The notes: a model not told the origin generated them from the sequence alone. A DNA stretch of 64,000 nt from an uncultured Bacteroidales bacterium (GCA_902788315.1 CADAJS010000012.1:111102-175101); one strand, 5' to 3'; positions 26,068 to 35,850 are shown, counted from the stretch's first letter. A program made the numbers and translations.

Positions 26068-27216
26068 TTAGTCCATTCTGGCCCGATAATCCTCGTATGT
26101 GAAGCGCCGAAGCAGCTCTTTCCTGCCATCAGAATGCAGCATACAGAGGTCGGGGTGAGTGATGCCATTGAAGACATTGGTCTTGACCGTCGTGTAATGT
26201 ATCATATCCTCGAAGACGACCTCGTCGCCCACCGCAAGAGGCTGCGCGAAACGCCAGGAGCCCATATAGTCACCGCTGAGACAACTGTTGCCGCCCAGCC
26301 GATAGACATTCTCGCCGGGCAAAGCATACTTCACGGCATCGGCCGGCAATGTTTCGGCGCCACGCACCTGGGGCTGACAGGGCATCTCGAGACAGTCTGG
26401 CATGTGACAAGTGAAGGAGACGTTCAAGATGGCAGTGCGGATGCCATGGTTCTCGACGATGTCCACCACCTGGGACACCAAGGGACCAGTCTGCCAGGCA
26501 AAGGCACTGCCGGGTTCCAGGATGACCTGAAGATTCGGATAGCGCTGACGCAGGCCGCATAGAATGTGAATGAGAAGATCGACATCATAATCCTGCCGTG
26601 TCATCAGATGGCCTCCACCCAAGTTGAGCCAACGAAGACGAGGCAGCCAGCGGCCGAACTTTGCCTCGAAATGTACGAGCGTGTGTTCCAACGACTTGGC
26701 ACTGCTCTCACAATGGCAGTGGCAGTGGAAACCCTCGATGCCCTCTGGTAGTTCGGCAGGCAGCTGATCGGCCAGTACGCCGAAACGGCTGCCAGGCGCA
26801 CAGGGATTGTACAGCTCGGTCTCTATCTCGCTATATTCGGGGTTTACCCGAAGGCCGCAGGATACAGGATGCTCCGCAGCAACAGATTTCACCTGGGGAT
26901 AGAAGCGAAAGAACTGACTAAGGGAATTGAATGTCACGTGACTGCTACAACGAAGTATCTCAGGGAATTCCTCATCGGTATAGGCTGGCGAATAGGTGTG
27001 AGCCGGCGAGCCAAACTCCTCACGGGCAAGACGAGCCTCGGAAAGACTGCTGGCCGTGGTGGAACGAATATACTCACGAAAGATGGGGAAGGTCTTCCAT
27101 AAGGCAAAAGCCTTGAAGGCAAGAATTATCTCGACCCCGCTCTCTTCGGCCACATGCTTGATGAGGGAGAGATTACGACGCAGAAGCGATTCTTCAATCA
27201 GATAATAGGGACGCAT
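26068..27216 (-). CDS. nspC: Carboxynorspermidine decarboxylase
   Basis: A protein of 382 residues, a PLP-dependent fold III (alanine racemase-like) decarboxylase. Lys33 in ILAFKAFALW is the expected PLP lysine. GLRVNPEYSE, FHCHCHCESS and LNLGGGHLMTR follow, and the second-subunit active-site segment is VSFTCHMPDCLEMP, as expected for NspC. The enzyme makes spermidine or norspermidine from the carboxylated intermediate. The partner carboxynorspermidine dehydrogenase is not in this window. The ATG shares a base with the stop of the preceding gene (TGATG), so translation is probably coupled. Confidence 0.9.
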   Translation of the reverse strand: MRPYYLIEESLLRRNLSLIKHVAEESGVEIILAFKAFALWKTFPIFREYIRSTTASSLSEARLAREEFGSPAHTYSPAYTDEEFPEILRCSSHVTFNSLSQFFRFYPQVKSVAAEHPVSCGLRVNPEYSEIETELYNPCAPGSRFGVLADQLPAELPEGIEGFHCHCHCESSAKSLEHTLVHFEAKFGRWLPRLRWLNLGGGHLMTRQDYDVDLLIHILCGLRQRYPNLQVILEPGSAFAWQTGPLVSQVVDIVENHGIRTAILNVSFTCHMPDCLEMPCQPQVRGAETLPADAVKYALPGENVYRLGGNSCLSGDYMGSWRFAQPLAVGDEVVFEDMIHYTTVKTNVFNGITHPDLCMLHSDGRKELLRRFTYEDYRARMD

Positions 27217-28205
27217 CAGTGAACCATTTTAATATTGTCGAGCCACAGTGTGTTGCCAACGGCACCGATGTAGGCTCCGCCATAGCTACTGTCGAACTTC
27301 AGTATGAGATGAGTGGGTGTCTCGTCGCGCGAGGCCCATCCCTCCTCAATGATAGGCACATTCTTTCCACGGCTGTTCAGCGCATAATACTGGCGTTCGC
27401 CCGCCACGAGTCCCATCCAGTCGCGATAGAAGCTTTCGTGGGTGATGTCACCATAGTGGATGGGGAACTCACGACCTTCCACCCAACCGTCGGACGAGTG
27501 AGAGAGACGCATACGCATCGTCCCGACACGCAGGGCATGGATATTGCCATCGGCATCCTCCCAACGTTTCTGCAAGAGGCAGACACACTCAGCCATATCT
27601 CGCCCTTCGACGGTGCGCGTCTTGCTGAAGCCCGTCTCCTTAATGCGCGAATCACTCTTAGACGCTTCATACTTATAGTCGAACTTGACAGCCCGAGGGC
27701 GACGGGTGTAAGGAATGCCCACGTTAATCTTCGACATCGGGTTTCGCGAGTTCGTTATCGGTTCCAGCATGGTGCCCGTGTAGATGCTGCCAGCGGCAAG
27801 CACACTGATATTGACAATGCCAATGGCTTTGCAACGGACAATATGGGTGGAGAGTTTCACACACTGCCCCGAACCGTGGCGGTCGGGATAAACGCTGATA
27901 TTCGTCTTGACCACTCCGGCCACCTTGGCATAGACATTGCTATTGGCCCACGGAGAGCCACCCTGATTGGTGAATGCACGTGCTCCGTCGAAGGCCCCCT
28001 TAGGCCCCACCTCATAGAGCGTCTGGGTGTTGCCACCGACTAGTGCGCTCTCTTTGATCCTGCGCGTAATCCACGATTCGAAGTCGCCATAGCGCAGCAA
28101 TTCATCTTCCGCATTGATGCCTGCCGACACGGCAAGCATTGCAATGGCAAGGATACGTCTGTTCAACTTTATCATTGTTCTGATACCTACTTTAACTCTT
28201 TTCAT
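27216..28205 (-). CDS. Exported PCMD-type protein (putative carbohydrate metabolism domain)
   Basis: A protein of 329 residues. The signal peptide is best seen from the internal Met at residue 11 (MIKLNRRILAIAMLAVSAG), so ATG 28175 may be the true start. The mature part starts ELLRYGDFESW, a typical opening of PCMD domains, and ends WLDNIKMVH, a beta-strand end common to them. It should fold as a jelly-roll-like beta-sandwich on the cell surface or in the periplasm. No catalytic residues can be pointed to. It lies between an outer-membrane barrel gene and nspC, and its TGA overlaps the nspC ATG. Confidence 0.6.
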   Translation of the reverse strand: MKRVKVGIRTMIKLNRRILAIAMLAVSAGINAEDELLRYGDFESWITRRIKESALVGGNTQTLYEVGPKGAFDGARAFTNQGGSPWANSNVYAKVAGVVKTNISVYPDRHGSGQCVKLSTHIVRCKAIGIVNISVLAAGSIYTGTMLEPITNSRNPMSKINVGIPYTRRPRAVKFDYKYEASKSDSRIKETGFSKTRTVEGRDMAECVCLLQKRWEDADGNIHALRVGTMRMRLSHSSDGWVEGREFPIHYGDITHESFYRDWMGLVAGERQYYALNSRGKNVPIIEEGWASRDETPTHLILKFDSSYGGAYIGAVGNTLWLDNIKMVH

Positions 28206-28261
28206 ACCTTATTATATATACGCGCGCGAGATTCTCAACACGCTTACTTTCCGACACGGCC

Positions 28262-29473
28262 TCAAAAGGCTTCGTTTAGTTTGAACTCCATGCCTGGCTT
28301 ATCTCGGGTGAAGCCAAAGTCGAAGCGCACATTGACCCGATGCTTGAATTCCCATCGAACACCCACGCCATAGTTGGGCAGGGTCTGGCTCGCACTGAAG
28401 CTGTCCACATCGTGGAACACATTGGCTACCCCGCCCCATACGACACAGCCCAAACGCCTGTAAACATGCTGGCGCAATTCGACCTGCGCCTCCACGATGT
28501 CGCGGTCGCGATACCGACCTTCATAATAGCCACGCATACGCCCGTCCTGGCCCACCATCGCAAGCATTGTCCAAGGCACATTATTACCGTAAAGCATCCT
28601 GGCATGCAGGTCGGCCGCCAATATACAGCCCTTCCACACACGATGGTATGTATCAAACGTGAATTCCGTGCTGAGAAAATCATAATGATTGGCAAATCGC
28701 GGAAAAACCATCTGCTCCAGCTTGATGAACTGACCACGAAAGGCATTCAGTGCAAAATCGCGACTGTCATACTGGACAGCAGCGCCCAGGCCCACCGTGG
28801 TAATGTCTCGATGCTGACCGCCTATCTGGCTGACGTCTGTGAAATCATAGGTGTGAGCGAACTGAAAGTAGGCCTGCGGCCCGACATAGAGCGAGGGCAT
28901 GAGACGAAAAAGGTAGTTGGGGCGGAAGTTCACCATCACCTGATGATAGCTCCCCTTGTTCTCGTCCCGACGTCCACGGTCGTATCCGATGCCCCAGAAG
29001 TCGAAAGGGAGATTCTCCAGGTTCAGTTCGTAGTCCCATCGCTGCAGGTCATGCGGCATGTAGTTGCGTCCCTCCAGTTTGACCTTGGCAAATCCTTTCA
29101 CAGAGACATTGGCAAAGAGCGTGACATTGCTCTTGGGCAGGGTGGCGTCAGCACGGTCCCAACTGTAACTGCCACTCAATCCGGCACCAAAGCCGAAGCT
29201 GTAAGTGGAAGTATATGACGGGCCAAGTATCAAGCTGCAGTCAAACGGTTTGTCCGACTCTTTGTTCGCCCGTTCCAGATAGTTCATCAGCCACGTCACC
29301 GGGTTGCGACGGGGAGTGCTGGTCGAATCCGCTTGCAATGCAGCATCAGCTTCCACTGGATGTGACATAGCGTGGAGTCGCACATCATTCGACACGCCAC
29401 CCTCACCTATGCAACAAAAGGCACTGACGCCTATACCTTGCAATGCCAGAAAGAGGAGAATTCTACATTTCAC
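28262..29473 (-). CDS. Omp85/BamA-like outer-membrane beta-barrel protein
   Basis: A protein of 403 residues if it begins at GTG 29473 (signal VKCRILLFLALQGIGVSAFC). The open frame extends upstream to 29593 but would start before the promoter and lack a proper signal. The mature part has a helical linker (WLMNYLERANKES) then many amphipathic strands (FGFGAGLSGSYSW, LGAAVQYDSRDFALNAFRGQ) and a C-terminal strand VRFDFGFTRDKPGMEFKLNEAF ending in Phe, as in outer-membrane barrels of the bacterial surface antigen group. The -7 element is only 5 bp before the GTG, so the message may be leaderless or the true promoter may lie elsewhere. First gene of an operon with the PCMD protein and nspC. Confidence 0.65.
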   Translation of the reverse strand: MKCRILLFLALQGIGVSAFCCIGEGGVSNDVRLHAMSHPVEADAALQADSTSTPRRNPVTWLMNYLERANKESDKPFDCSLILGPSYTSTYSFGFGAGLSGSYSWDRADATLPKSNVTLFANVSVKGFAKVKLEGRNYMPHDLQRWDYELNLENLPFDFWGIGYDRGRRDENKGSYHQVMVNFRPNYLFRLMPSLYVGPQAYFQFAHTYDFTDVSQIGGQHRDITTVGLGAAVQYDSRDFALNAFRGQFIKLEQMVFPRFANHYDFLSTEFTFDTYHRVWKGCILAADLHARMLYGNNVPWTMLAMVGQDGRMRGYYEGRYRDRDIVEAQVELRQHVYRRLGCVVWGGVANVFHDVDSFSASQTLPNYGVGVRWEFKHRVNVRFDFGFTRDKPGMEFKLNEAF

Positions 29474-29478
29474 GGCTG

Positions 29479-29486
29479 CAAAGGTA
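29479..29486 (-). promoter_or_regulatory. Putative -7 element before the barrel gene
   Basis: TACCTTTG on the minus strand, followed by CAGCC and the GTG start. No TTTG is seen at the usual upstream distance. If real, the transcript starts at about the first codon. Confidence 0.5.
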
Positions 29487-29604
29487 CGAAAAAAAGGCGA
29501 CTCACATAACGGCCATCTGCGACAAAGTGACCATGAAAGCATTCTTCGCGTCATTCCGAACATTATTCCGAGCATCGCGAGGGAACAGGACAAGGCGTTT
29601 ACGT

Positions 29605-31257
29605 CTAAGGCATACGATAGCGTTTCCCGTCCTCCTCAACTATCCGCCGACGGAAGTTCTCGGGATAGCCCGGGCGCATGACGGGACGCTGGTTTCCGCC
29701 TGCCGTCTTCTCCCATTCACCTTGATCGGTCATGCGTTTGACAGCCATATCATTGTATCGGACAATCAGATACTGAGCCAGATGGTTCCACTCGTACATC
29801 ATATTCTGTGCCAAGCGGTGCGAGTAAGCCGTCAGGTGGCGTGTTGCATCGGTCTTTTCCATACCTGCCGCCTCGGATTCCGTTGTTTTCTGCAGAGAAG
29901 CGAAATCCGCCTCGAGACGGTCGCGTACGCGTGACACTTCGGGGTAGAGCGTACTGTAGCGCCAATAGACCATGTTGCTCACCCAGTTTTGCACCCAATA
30001 TGCCGAGGCAAAGGAGAACTGGAAGCAGTCGGCCGTATTGACGGCATAGCACTCGGGCACACTCTCGGCACAGCAATATACGGGAGTAAATGGTGCCATG
30101 TTGGCATCATCATTGGCAAACCAAACGATACCGCCAATATGATTGGGCAACCAGGAGCGCATTTGGGACACATAGACGTTGGCCGACTGCTGCGTACTGA
30201 TAGGACGCTCGTTGAAATAGGCCTGACCGTCCACCTCGAAGCGCAGCGGAGTGGGACGGTATGGCATCTGCCATGCTCCGGCGCCAAGGTCGGAGGTAAT
30301 GTCCATCGGTGTTCCCTCATAATGGTCGCGCATCATGTCCTTGACATCTTGCACATCGAGCAACGACTTGGGACGGACATATAGCGGCATGGGATTGTCC
30401 GTGGTCTCACCCATCGCATAGGAGAGGTAGGGCTGCATGTCGTCAGCTGCCCATCGGTTAAAGAAGCTCCACACACGCGCCTCACAGAAACGCTGCGCAC
30501 CGAAGTCTGTGGGCGCATAAGCCTCGGAGAAGGAGAAATCCTCATCCTTCCCGTCGAAGTAGCCTTTCTCACGGGCAAAGGAGATGACATCCTTGCTGTA
30601 GAGACAATTTGCCTTGTCCTTGAGAGGAAACTGGCGGATGCGGCTCTGATTGGCATGACCGCTGATACAGTCGTCAGGGATGCGCACTGCCACCCATACA
30701 GCCCCCTTACGGCCGGGACCTTTACCTATCATATCCATAATCCATGCTTCCTGAGGGTCGGCAATGGAGAAACTCTCGCCCTCGCTCTCGTAACCATACT
30801 CCTCAACCAGCGAAGTCATTACCTTAATGGCCTCGCGGGCAGTCTTGGCACGCTGCAGGGTAACATACATCAGACTGCCATAATCAATGAGCCCCGTCAG
30901 CGTATCACAGAGTTCCTCTCGGCCGCCAAACGTGGTCTCGTGAATCGTGAGCTGATGTTCATTCATCAGTCCAACGACCTGATACGTCTCGCTTGCCTCG
31001 GGAATCTCGCCAAGATAGTTGTTCGACTCATAATGATAGAGCGGACGCATCTCACCCTTGGCATGCTTGCCTCGTGGAAGGAACTGCATGAAGCCATACG
31101 CTCCATAGTCATCACAACTGTAAGAGACAATCACGCTACCGTCCTTGCTGGCCTTTCGGCCCACGATAAAGTTGGTGCAAGCAAGTGCCGGCAGCACATT
31201 AATCAGAAGGAGAGCGCCATAGAGGTGTCTTTTCATTGTTTGGCTGATACGTATCAT
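29605..31257 (-). CDS. Peptidase family C69 (dipeptidase type), exported
   Basis: A protein of 550 residues. The signal peptide ends at LPALA so that Cys27 (CTNFIVGRKAS) becomes the N-terminal nucleophile, the hallmark of this Ntn-hydrolase family. Further family segments are SYSCDDYGAYG, NEHQLTIHETTFGG and ESFSIADPQEAWIMDM. These enzymes release dipeptides in the periplasm. ATG 31257 follows the nadC stop by 12 bp with an AAAGGA-like ribosome site; an internal Met at residue 8 (31236) is an alternative start. Last gene of the 35608-29605 operon. Confidence 0.85.
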   Translation of the reverse strand: MIRISQTMKRHLYGALLLINVLPALACTNFIVGRKASKDGSVIVSYSCDDYGAYGFMQFLPRGKHAKGEMRPLYHYESNNYLGEIPEASETYQVVGLMNEHQLTIHETTFGGREELCDTLTGLIDYGSLMYVTLQRAKTAREAIKVMTSLVEEYGYESEGESFSIADPQEAWIMDMIGKGPGRKGAVWVAVRIPDDCISGHANQSRIRQFPLKDKANCLYSKDVISFAREKGYFDGKDEDFSFSEAYAPTDFGAQRFCEARVWSFFNRWAADDMQPYLSYAMGETTDNPMPLYVRPKSLLDVQDVKDMMRDHYEGTPMDITSDLGAGAWQMPYRPTPLRFEVDGQAYFNERPISTQQSANVYVSQMRSWLPNHIGGIVWFANDDANMAPFTPVYCCAESVPECYAVNTADCFQFSFASAYWVQNWVSNMVYWRYSTLYPEVSRVRDRLEADFASLQKTTESEAAGMEKTDATRHLTAYSHRLAQNMMYEWNHLAQYLIVRYNDMAVKRMTDQGEWEKTAGGNQRPVMRPGYPENFRRRIVEEDGKRYRMP

Positions 31258-31269
31258 TTGCAGATTCCT

Positions 31270-32148
31270 TTATTTAATAATTAGCTTGTCGCTGCCAGCA
31301 GCTTTAAAACTCATATCGAGTCCCTTCACACTATGGGTCAAGGCGCCGAAGGAGATGAAATCCACGCCCGCCTTAGCGTATGGAATCATCGTATCAAACG
31401 TGATGCCACCACTGGATTCCGTCTCACACCGTCCGGCCACGATCTGTACGGCCCGCCGCGTGTCCTCGGGTGTGAAGTTGTCAAACATGATGCGGTCGCA
31501 ACCCTCGGCCAACGCTTCGTCCAATTCCTTCCAGTTGCGCACCTCACATTCAATCTTCATCCCCTTCAGACCATGTTCCTTACAATACTGTTTGGCACGC
31601 GATATGGCTTTATGCACGCCACCACAAAAGTCTATGTGATTATCCTTGAGAAGAATCATATCGAAGAGTCCGATACGATGATTCATACCTCCGCCTATCT
31701 TGACCGCCTCCTTCTCCAACATGCGCATGCCGGGCGTGGTCTTGCGTGTGTCCAGCACGCGGGTCGTAGTGCCGGCATCGATGAGTGCCTGCTGATACTT
31801 GTGTGTCATGGTTGCTATGCCACTCATGCGCTGCAGGATATTCAGCATGAGGCGTTCTGTCTGAAGCAGACTTTGCACCTTGCCCTTGACGTTCATCACG
31901 ATGTCACCGGGCTTGACTGCCGTACCATCCGGGATAAGCACCTCAACTTGCAAATCGGGATCGAAACGGTGAAACACTTGCTTGGCAATCTCGGCACCGG
32001 CAAAGATACCGGCCTCCTTGATAAGTAACTTACTCTCCCCCATTTCAGTCTCGGGGATACAACACAGCGTGGTATGGTCTCCGTCGCCGATGTCCTCGGC
32101 AAAAGCCAGGTCAATAAGCCTGTCGTTCAGTTCATCTACGCTTAACAT
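31270..32148 (-). CDS. nadC: Nicotinate-nucleotide pyrophosphorylase (carboxylating)
   Basis: A protein of 292 residues, the usual length. Motifs: LAEDIGDGDHTT at the N-terminus, ERLMLNILQRMSGIAT near 97, the quinolinate/PRPP-binding TRKTTPGMR near 135, and GGGMNHRIGLFDMILLKDNH near 157. It makes nicotinate mononucleotide from quinolinate and PRPP in NAD synthesis. It lies 46 bp after rlmH and 12 bp before the C69 peptidase gene. nadA and nadB are not in the window. Confidence 0.95.
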   Translation of the reverse strand: MLSVDELNDRLIDLAFAEDIGDGDHTTLCCIPETEMGESKLLIKEAGIFAGAEIAKQVFHRFDPDLQVEVLIPDGTAVKPGDIVMNVKGKVQSLLQTERLMLNILQRMSGIATMTHKYQQALIDAGTTTRVLDTRKTTPGMRMLEKEAVKIGGGMNHRIGLFDMILLKDNHIDFCGGVHKAISRAKQYCKEHGLKGMKIECEVRNWKELDEALAEGCDRIMFDNFTPEDTRRAVQIVAGRCETESSGGITFDTMIPYAKAGVDFISFGALTHSVKGLDMSFKAAGSDKLIIK

Positions 32149-32194
32149 CTTGTATTAACTTTTAACAATTATCAAATTATTCTTCAAATACCAT

Positions 32195-32668
32195 TTACTC
32201 GTGGTGATATGGTTCGCCTCGCAGAATGGTCATGGCACGATAAAGTTGCTCCACGAAGAGAAGCCGAATCATCTGATGGCTCAGCGTCATCTGGCTTAGG
32301 CTTATCTCCTCGTCAGCACGCCGATGTACTTCAGGAGAGAATCCATAGGGACCACCCACCATGAAGACAAGACGACGGGGCGAAGCTGAGATGCGCTTCT
32401 CCACCCAGCGGGCGAACTCGATGCTGCGCCGCTCTATACCGTGCTCGTCTAACAGCACCAGATAGTCACCCGGCTGCAGAGCTTTCAGGAGCATATCGCC
32501 CTCGCGTGCCTTCTGTTCCGACTCGCTCAGATGCTTCGCCGCACGTAACTCGGGAATCACTTCAATACCAAATGGCATATAATGGTTCACTCGTCGCACA
32601 TATTCCTCGATATTGGCGATGAAATGCTTGTCGGTTGTGGCTCCGACCACCATCAACACCGTCTTCAT
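32195..32668 (-). CDS. rlmH: 23S rRNA (pseudouridine1915-N3)-methyltransferase RlmH
   Basis: A protein of 157 residues of the SPOUT fold. The knot region VFMVGGPYGFSPEVHRRAD and the C-terminal SLSQMTLSHQMIRLLFVEQLYRA ending in EPYHHE are characteristic. It methylates pseudouridine 1915 in helix 69 of 23S rRNA. The ATG overlaps the TGA of the preceding lipoprotein gene by 4 bp. Confidence 0.95.
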   Translation of the reverse strand: MKTVLMVVGATTDKHFIANIEEYVRRVNHYMPFGIEVIPELRAAKHLSESEQKAREGDMLLKALQPGDYLVLLDEHGIERRSIEFARWVEKRISASPRRLVFMVGGPYGFSPEVHRRADEEISLSQMTLSHQMIRLLFVEQLYRAMTILRGEPYHHE

Positions 32669-34122
32669 GGCTTCACGTACTCATAGCATCCGACATCTGG
32701 ACCCTCGTCTTCCAAACGACTGCGCCCCAAACGATCCGTCGGCATCTGTTCCAGAAACTCTCCCGATGCCATATTACGAATACGGCTGAGGCTGTCGGGG
32801 GTGAAGTCGTACAGGAAATTGCGTGTATCAAACAGCACGAAGTTCTTCTCCTTGACAAGCACCGTATGATCGGGCGAGTCGTCGTCCGTATCATAGACAA
32901 TGTGGCGGAAACGCAGTGTATCGTCCGAAACAACAGTATTCAGGAAACAGTTCTCGAACAAATAGTCACACGTATAATCCTGCCCCTCGGAAATACTTCC
33001 GATGATTACGTCGTCGCCATAGCCAGTGATGACACAGTTCTGGAAATAGGCATAATAGAGATGGCGATACACCTCATTCTCCTCGTTGGAGAGGCTCAGT
33101 GCGTAGCCGCGGCTGGCATCGAAGGGATAGAACTGGGCAATGGTACAGTGCACAAAACGACACGCGCCACCATATACATACACACAGCGTCCCAGAGTAT
33201 TACTTATCTGGGTGTTGATGAACTGCGACTGCACATTGTCCAGGCGCAGGCCATCACCTCCGATATTATGTATTATGCAGTTCTCCATCAGCAGCGTGTG
33301 AGTGTCGATTTCCGTGCTGTCGCAGACAATTCCGTAGCACGCGCTATGGATGTCGCAATAGGAAAAGACGTTCTCCTTGCTGGTGCTGTACAGATGGATT
33401 CCCTCCCATCGACTGGGCGTATTATCATACGGAAGGTAGTCGAACATGTGGTCGGTGCGGTCGCCACGCAGAGTAACGGGATTCTCCAACGTACCTGTTG
33501 CCACCACACGGCCATGCACATCCATTCCTGCTCCGTCGTGGAACATCAGAGTCGTACCCTCGGGCAGCGTGAGGGTGGCATCTGCGGCCACCACCAGCGA
33601 ATCATGGATTACTATAGGCTTACGATTTGAAAAAGTCGTGTCTGCACAGACCACCATACCTCGCAGGATGAAGGCATCTTGAGCCCCCACCGTCAGATGA
33701 ACACGCTGTACCACTCCGCTTTCCAACTGAAACTGCAAGTCATCCTCATAGCCCACGGGCGTATCCTTACCTGTCTCGGGGGGCGTCACCTCAACGCACA
33801 CGATCAGGCTGTCTCGGCGAGGCAACTCGAAATCCGCACCTTCACCTTCATGTAAATCCTGACCGTCCACGTTTACGCGAAAGATGCTCGAAGCACCTGC
33901 CAAAAGCGAAGCACGCTGAATCCGGACCCCATCCTTATACCTATTATATATAACAAACTTCTCTGTGCTGCTGGACACTGTGCTGATGAGCGTGTCAAAG
34001 GCCACAGTGTCTCGCGAGAAACTGAGCTGCACAGAACGGTCGGTGGTCCAGGTATCGCTGTCGGAACACGAGAACATGCCGGACACGAGCAGTAGCAGGA
34101 GGATAAAAGGCTGATGTTTCAT
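32665..34122 (-). CDS. Lipoprotein with predicted right-handed beta-helix
   Basis: A protein of 485 residues from the Met at 34122, chosen because it gives a lipoprotein signal (LLLLLVSGMFSC, Cys at 19) and avoids the 20-bp overlap caused by the upstream Met at 34167. The N-terminal half is beta-sandwich-like (VQLSFSRDTVAFDTL). From about residue 190 short hydrophobic turns with Asn and Cys repeat (FSYCDIHSACYGIV, LLMENCIIHNIGGDGLRL, VHCTIAQFYP), as in parallel beta-helix proteins. The C-terminus has LGRSRLEDEGPDVGCYEY, an ending common in choice-of-anchor-type proteins. The substrate is unknown. It lies between pepD and rlmH in the same operon. Confidence 0.65.
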   Translation of the reverse strand: MKHQPFILLLLLVSGMFSCSDSDTWTTDRSVQLSFSRDTVAFDTLISTVSSSTEKFVIYNRYKDGVRIQRASLLAGASSIFRVNVDGQDLHEGEGADFELPRRDSLIVCVEVTPPETGKDTPVGYEDDLQFQLESGVVQRVHLTVGAQDAFILRGMVVCADTTFSNRKPIVIHDSLVVAADATLTLPEGTTLMFHDGAGMDVHGRVVATGTLENPVTLRGDRTDHMFDYLPYDNTPSRWEGIHLYSTSKENVFSYCDIHSACYGIVCDSTEIDTHTLLMENCIIHNIGGDGLRLDNVQSQFINTQISNTLGRCVYVYGGACRFVHCTIAQFYPFDASRGYALSLSNEENEVYRHLYYAYFQNCVITGYGDDVIIGSISEGQDYTCDYLFENCFLNTVVSDDTLRFRHIVYDTDDDSPDHTVLVKEKNFVLFDTRNFLYDFTPDSLSRIRNMASGEFLEQMPTDRLGRSRLEDEGPDVGCYEYVKP

Positions 34123-34147
34123 TCGTTCGGGCAATGGAATAGGACTG

Positions 34148-35608
34148 TCAATTCTTCTGCGGTACATTCTTCATGATGGCCAGCAGATGATCCCACACCA
34201 TCTGCACCGTGGGGATGAGCAACTTTTCGTCGGGGCTGTGCACGCCACGCAACGTCGGCCCCATGGAGATCATATCCATCCCAGGATATTTCTCGCTGAA
34301 GAGGCCACACTCAAGTCCGGCATGGATGCCCCTCACCTTTGGCTCCTTTCCAAAGAGTTTTTTGTACTGTTCCACAGCAATCTTCAGAATCTCGCTCTTC
34401 GGGTTCATCTTCCATCCAGGATAACCCTCACCGATATTCACTTTGGCGCCAGCCAGTTCAAAGACAGCCGCCACCGTATTGGCCATATTCACTCGGGCGC
34501 TGTAAATGCTGCTGCGCTGGCTGCTGTTGATGTCAATGGTCTTTGTCTCATGGTTCATGCGAATGCTGGCCAAGTTACTGCTCGTCTCCACCATGTCAAT
34601 GTCCTGACACATGGCATAGACACCATTATCCACTGCTTGCAGGGCAGTAATCAGGCGTCGACTGGTCTCTTTGTCCATAGCCTCCGAAGCACAGTCTTCA
34701 CTCTCCAGCAGGAATTGCATGGAACGTTCCGTAACGCTGTATTCCTCTTCGACGGCAGCGCTGAAGAGATTCCACTCCACTCTTATCTGCTCCTTGCTCG
34801 ACATAGGAACAGAACATACACAGCCTGCTTCGCGCGGAATGGCATTGTGCAGTCCGCCTGCCTGTATATCCACGAGGCGAAGGTCAAACTTCTTCTGAGC
34901 CACATAGAGGAATCGTGCGAGCAGTTTGTTTGCATTGGCACGTTTCTTGTCTATGTCGTCTCCGCTATGACCTCCATTCAGTCCATTTATTTTCAGCGAG
35001 AAAGTAAACATTCCCTCAGGTAATGGTTCAAGTTGATAAGGCAGTTGGATAAACGTACGGCAACCACCTGCGCAGCTCACAAAGATCTCTCCTTCATCCT
35101 CGCTGTCCAGGTTTACAAGCATGTCACCCTGCATGAATCCGGCTTTCATTCCCTCGGCACCGGTCAGTCCCGTCTCCTCATCGCGAGTGAAGAGGCACTC
35201 GATGGGTCCGTGTACGATATCCGTACTCTCCAGGACGGCCATTTCCATGGCAACGCCGATGCCATCGTCGGCACCCAGTGTCGTCCCGCGTGCCTTCATC
35301 CACTCGCCATCCACATAAGTCTGAATAGCATCCTTTTGGAAATCAAACTGAACGTCGGCATTCTTCTCACATACCATATCCATGTGACTTTGCAGGACAA
35401 GGGTCTTCCTGTCCTCCATCCCGGATGTGGCCGGTTTGCGTATCAGCACATTGCCCGTTTCGTCGCACAGGGTCTCCAGCCCTAGGCTGCGGCCAAAGTT
35501 AACAAGGAATTCAATCATCTTTTCCTCCTTCTTTGAAGGACGAGGAACAGCATTCACTTTTGCAAAGCAGTTGAACACCGATGCAGGTGTTAGTTTCTTT
35601 TCGCTCAT
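34148..35608 (-). CDS. pepD: Aminoacyl-histidine dipeptidase (M20C)
   Basis: A protein of 486 residues, the usual size for PepD. Metal-site motifs: LQSHMDMVCEKN near 80, LGADDGIGVAMEMA near 115 and FTRDEETGLTGAEG near 144 with the catalytic Glu-Glu pair. GLNGGHSGDDI near 210 belongs to the lid domain, and MGPTLRGVHSPDEKL near 455 holds the last histidine. The enzyme is a cytoplasmic zinc dipeptidase with broad specificity. First gene of an operon with a lipoprotein, rlmH, nadC and a C69 peptidase. Confidence 0.95.
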   Translation of the reverse strand: MSEKKLTPASVFNCFAKVNAVPRPSKKEEKMIEFLVNFGRSLGLETLCDETGNVLIRKPATSGMEDRKTLVLQSHMDMVCEKNADVQFDFQKDAIQTYVDGEWMKARGTTLGADDGIGVAMEMAVLESTDIVHGPIECLFTRDEETGLTGAEGMKAGFMQGDMLVNLDSEDEGEIFVSCAGGCRTFIQLPYQLEPLPEGMFTFSLKINGLNGGHSGDDIDKKRANANKLLARFLYVAQKKFDLRLVDIQAGGLHNAIPREAGCVCSVPMSSKEQIRVEWNLFSAAVEEEYSVTERSMQFLLESEDCASEAMDKETSRRLITALQAVDNGVYAMCQDIDMVETSSNLASIRMNHETKTIDINSSQRSSIYSARVNMANTVAAVFELAGAKVNIGEGYPGWKMNPKSEILKIAVEQYKKLFGKEPKVRGIHAGLECGLFSEKYPGMDMISMGPTLRGVHSPDEKLLIPTVQMVWDHLLAIMKNVPQKN

Positions 35609-35635
35609 AACTCTATTATAATATTGTTCGTTCTT

Positions 35636-35850
35636 TATCTTTGTTCTCTCGCTCGAACACGCAAAAAAGAGAAAGTGGCCTTTTTCTTTTGCGTTTTCCT
35701 CGCTTATTCTTCAACACCACTTCGTGGCAGAAGCGTCCCAGAGGGCCGAGCGCGTACCTTTGACTACGTCGAAAGTACTTCCGCTCGAACAAGCAAAAAT
35801 GAAAAAGTGGCCTTTTTCTTTTGCGTTTTCCTCGCTTATTCGTACCTTTG
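35636..35850 (+). promoter_or_regulatory. Duplicated promoter module; intact copy at 35820-35850
   Basis: The downstream copy has TTTG (35820-35823), 19 bp, TACCTTTG (35843-35850) and serves the gene at 35872. About 130 bp upstream the same module is repeated (CGCTCGAACnnGCAAAAA, then GTGGCCTTTTTCTTTTGCG, then TTTTCCTCGCTTATTC), but its -7 is replaced by other bases at 35711-35718. Two extra TAnnTTTG octamers occur at 35636-35643 and 35755-35762. Confidence 0.75.
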
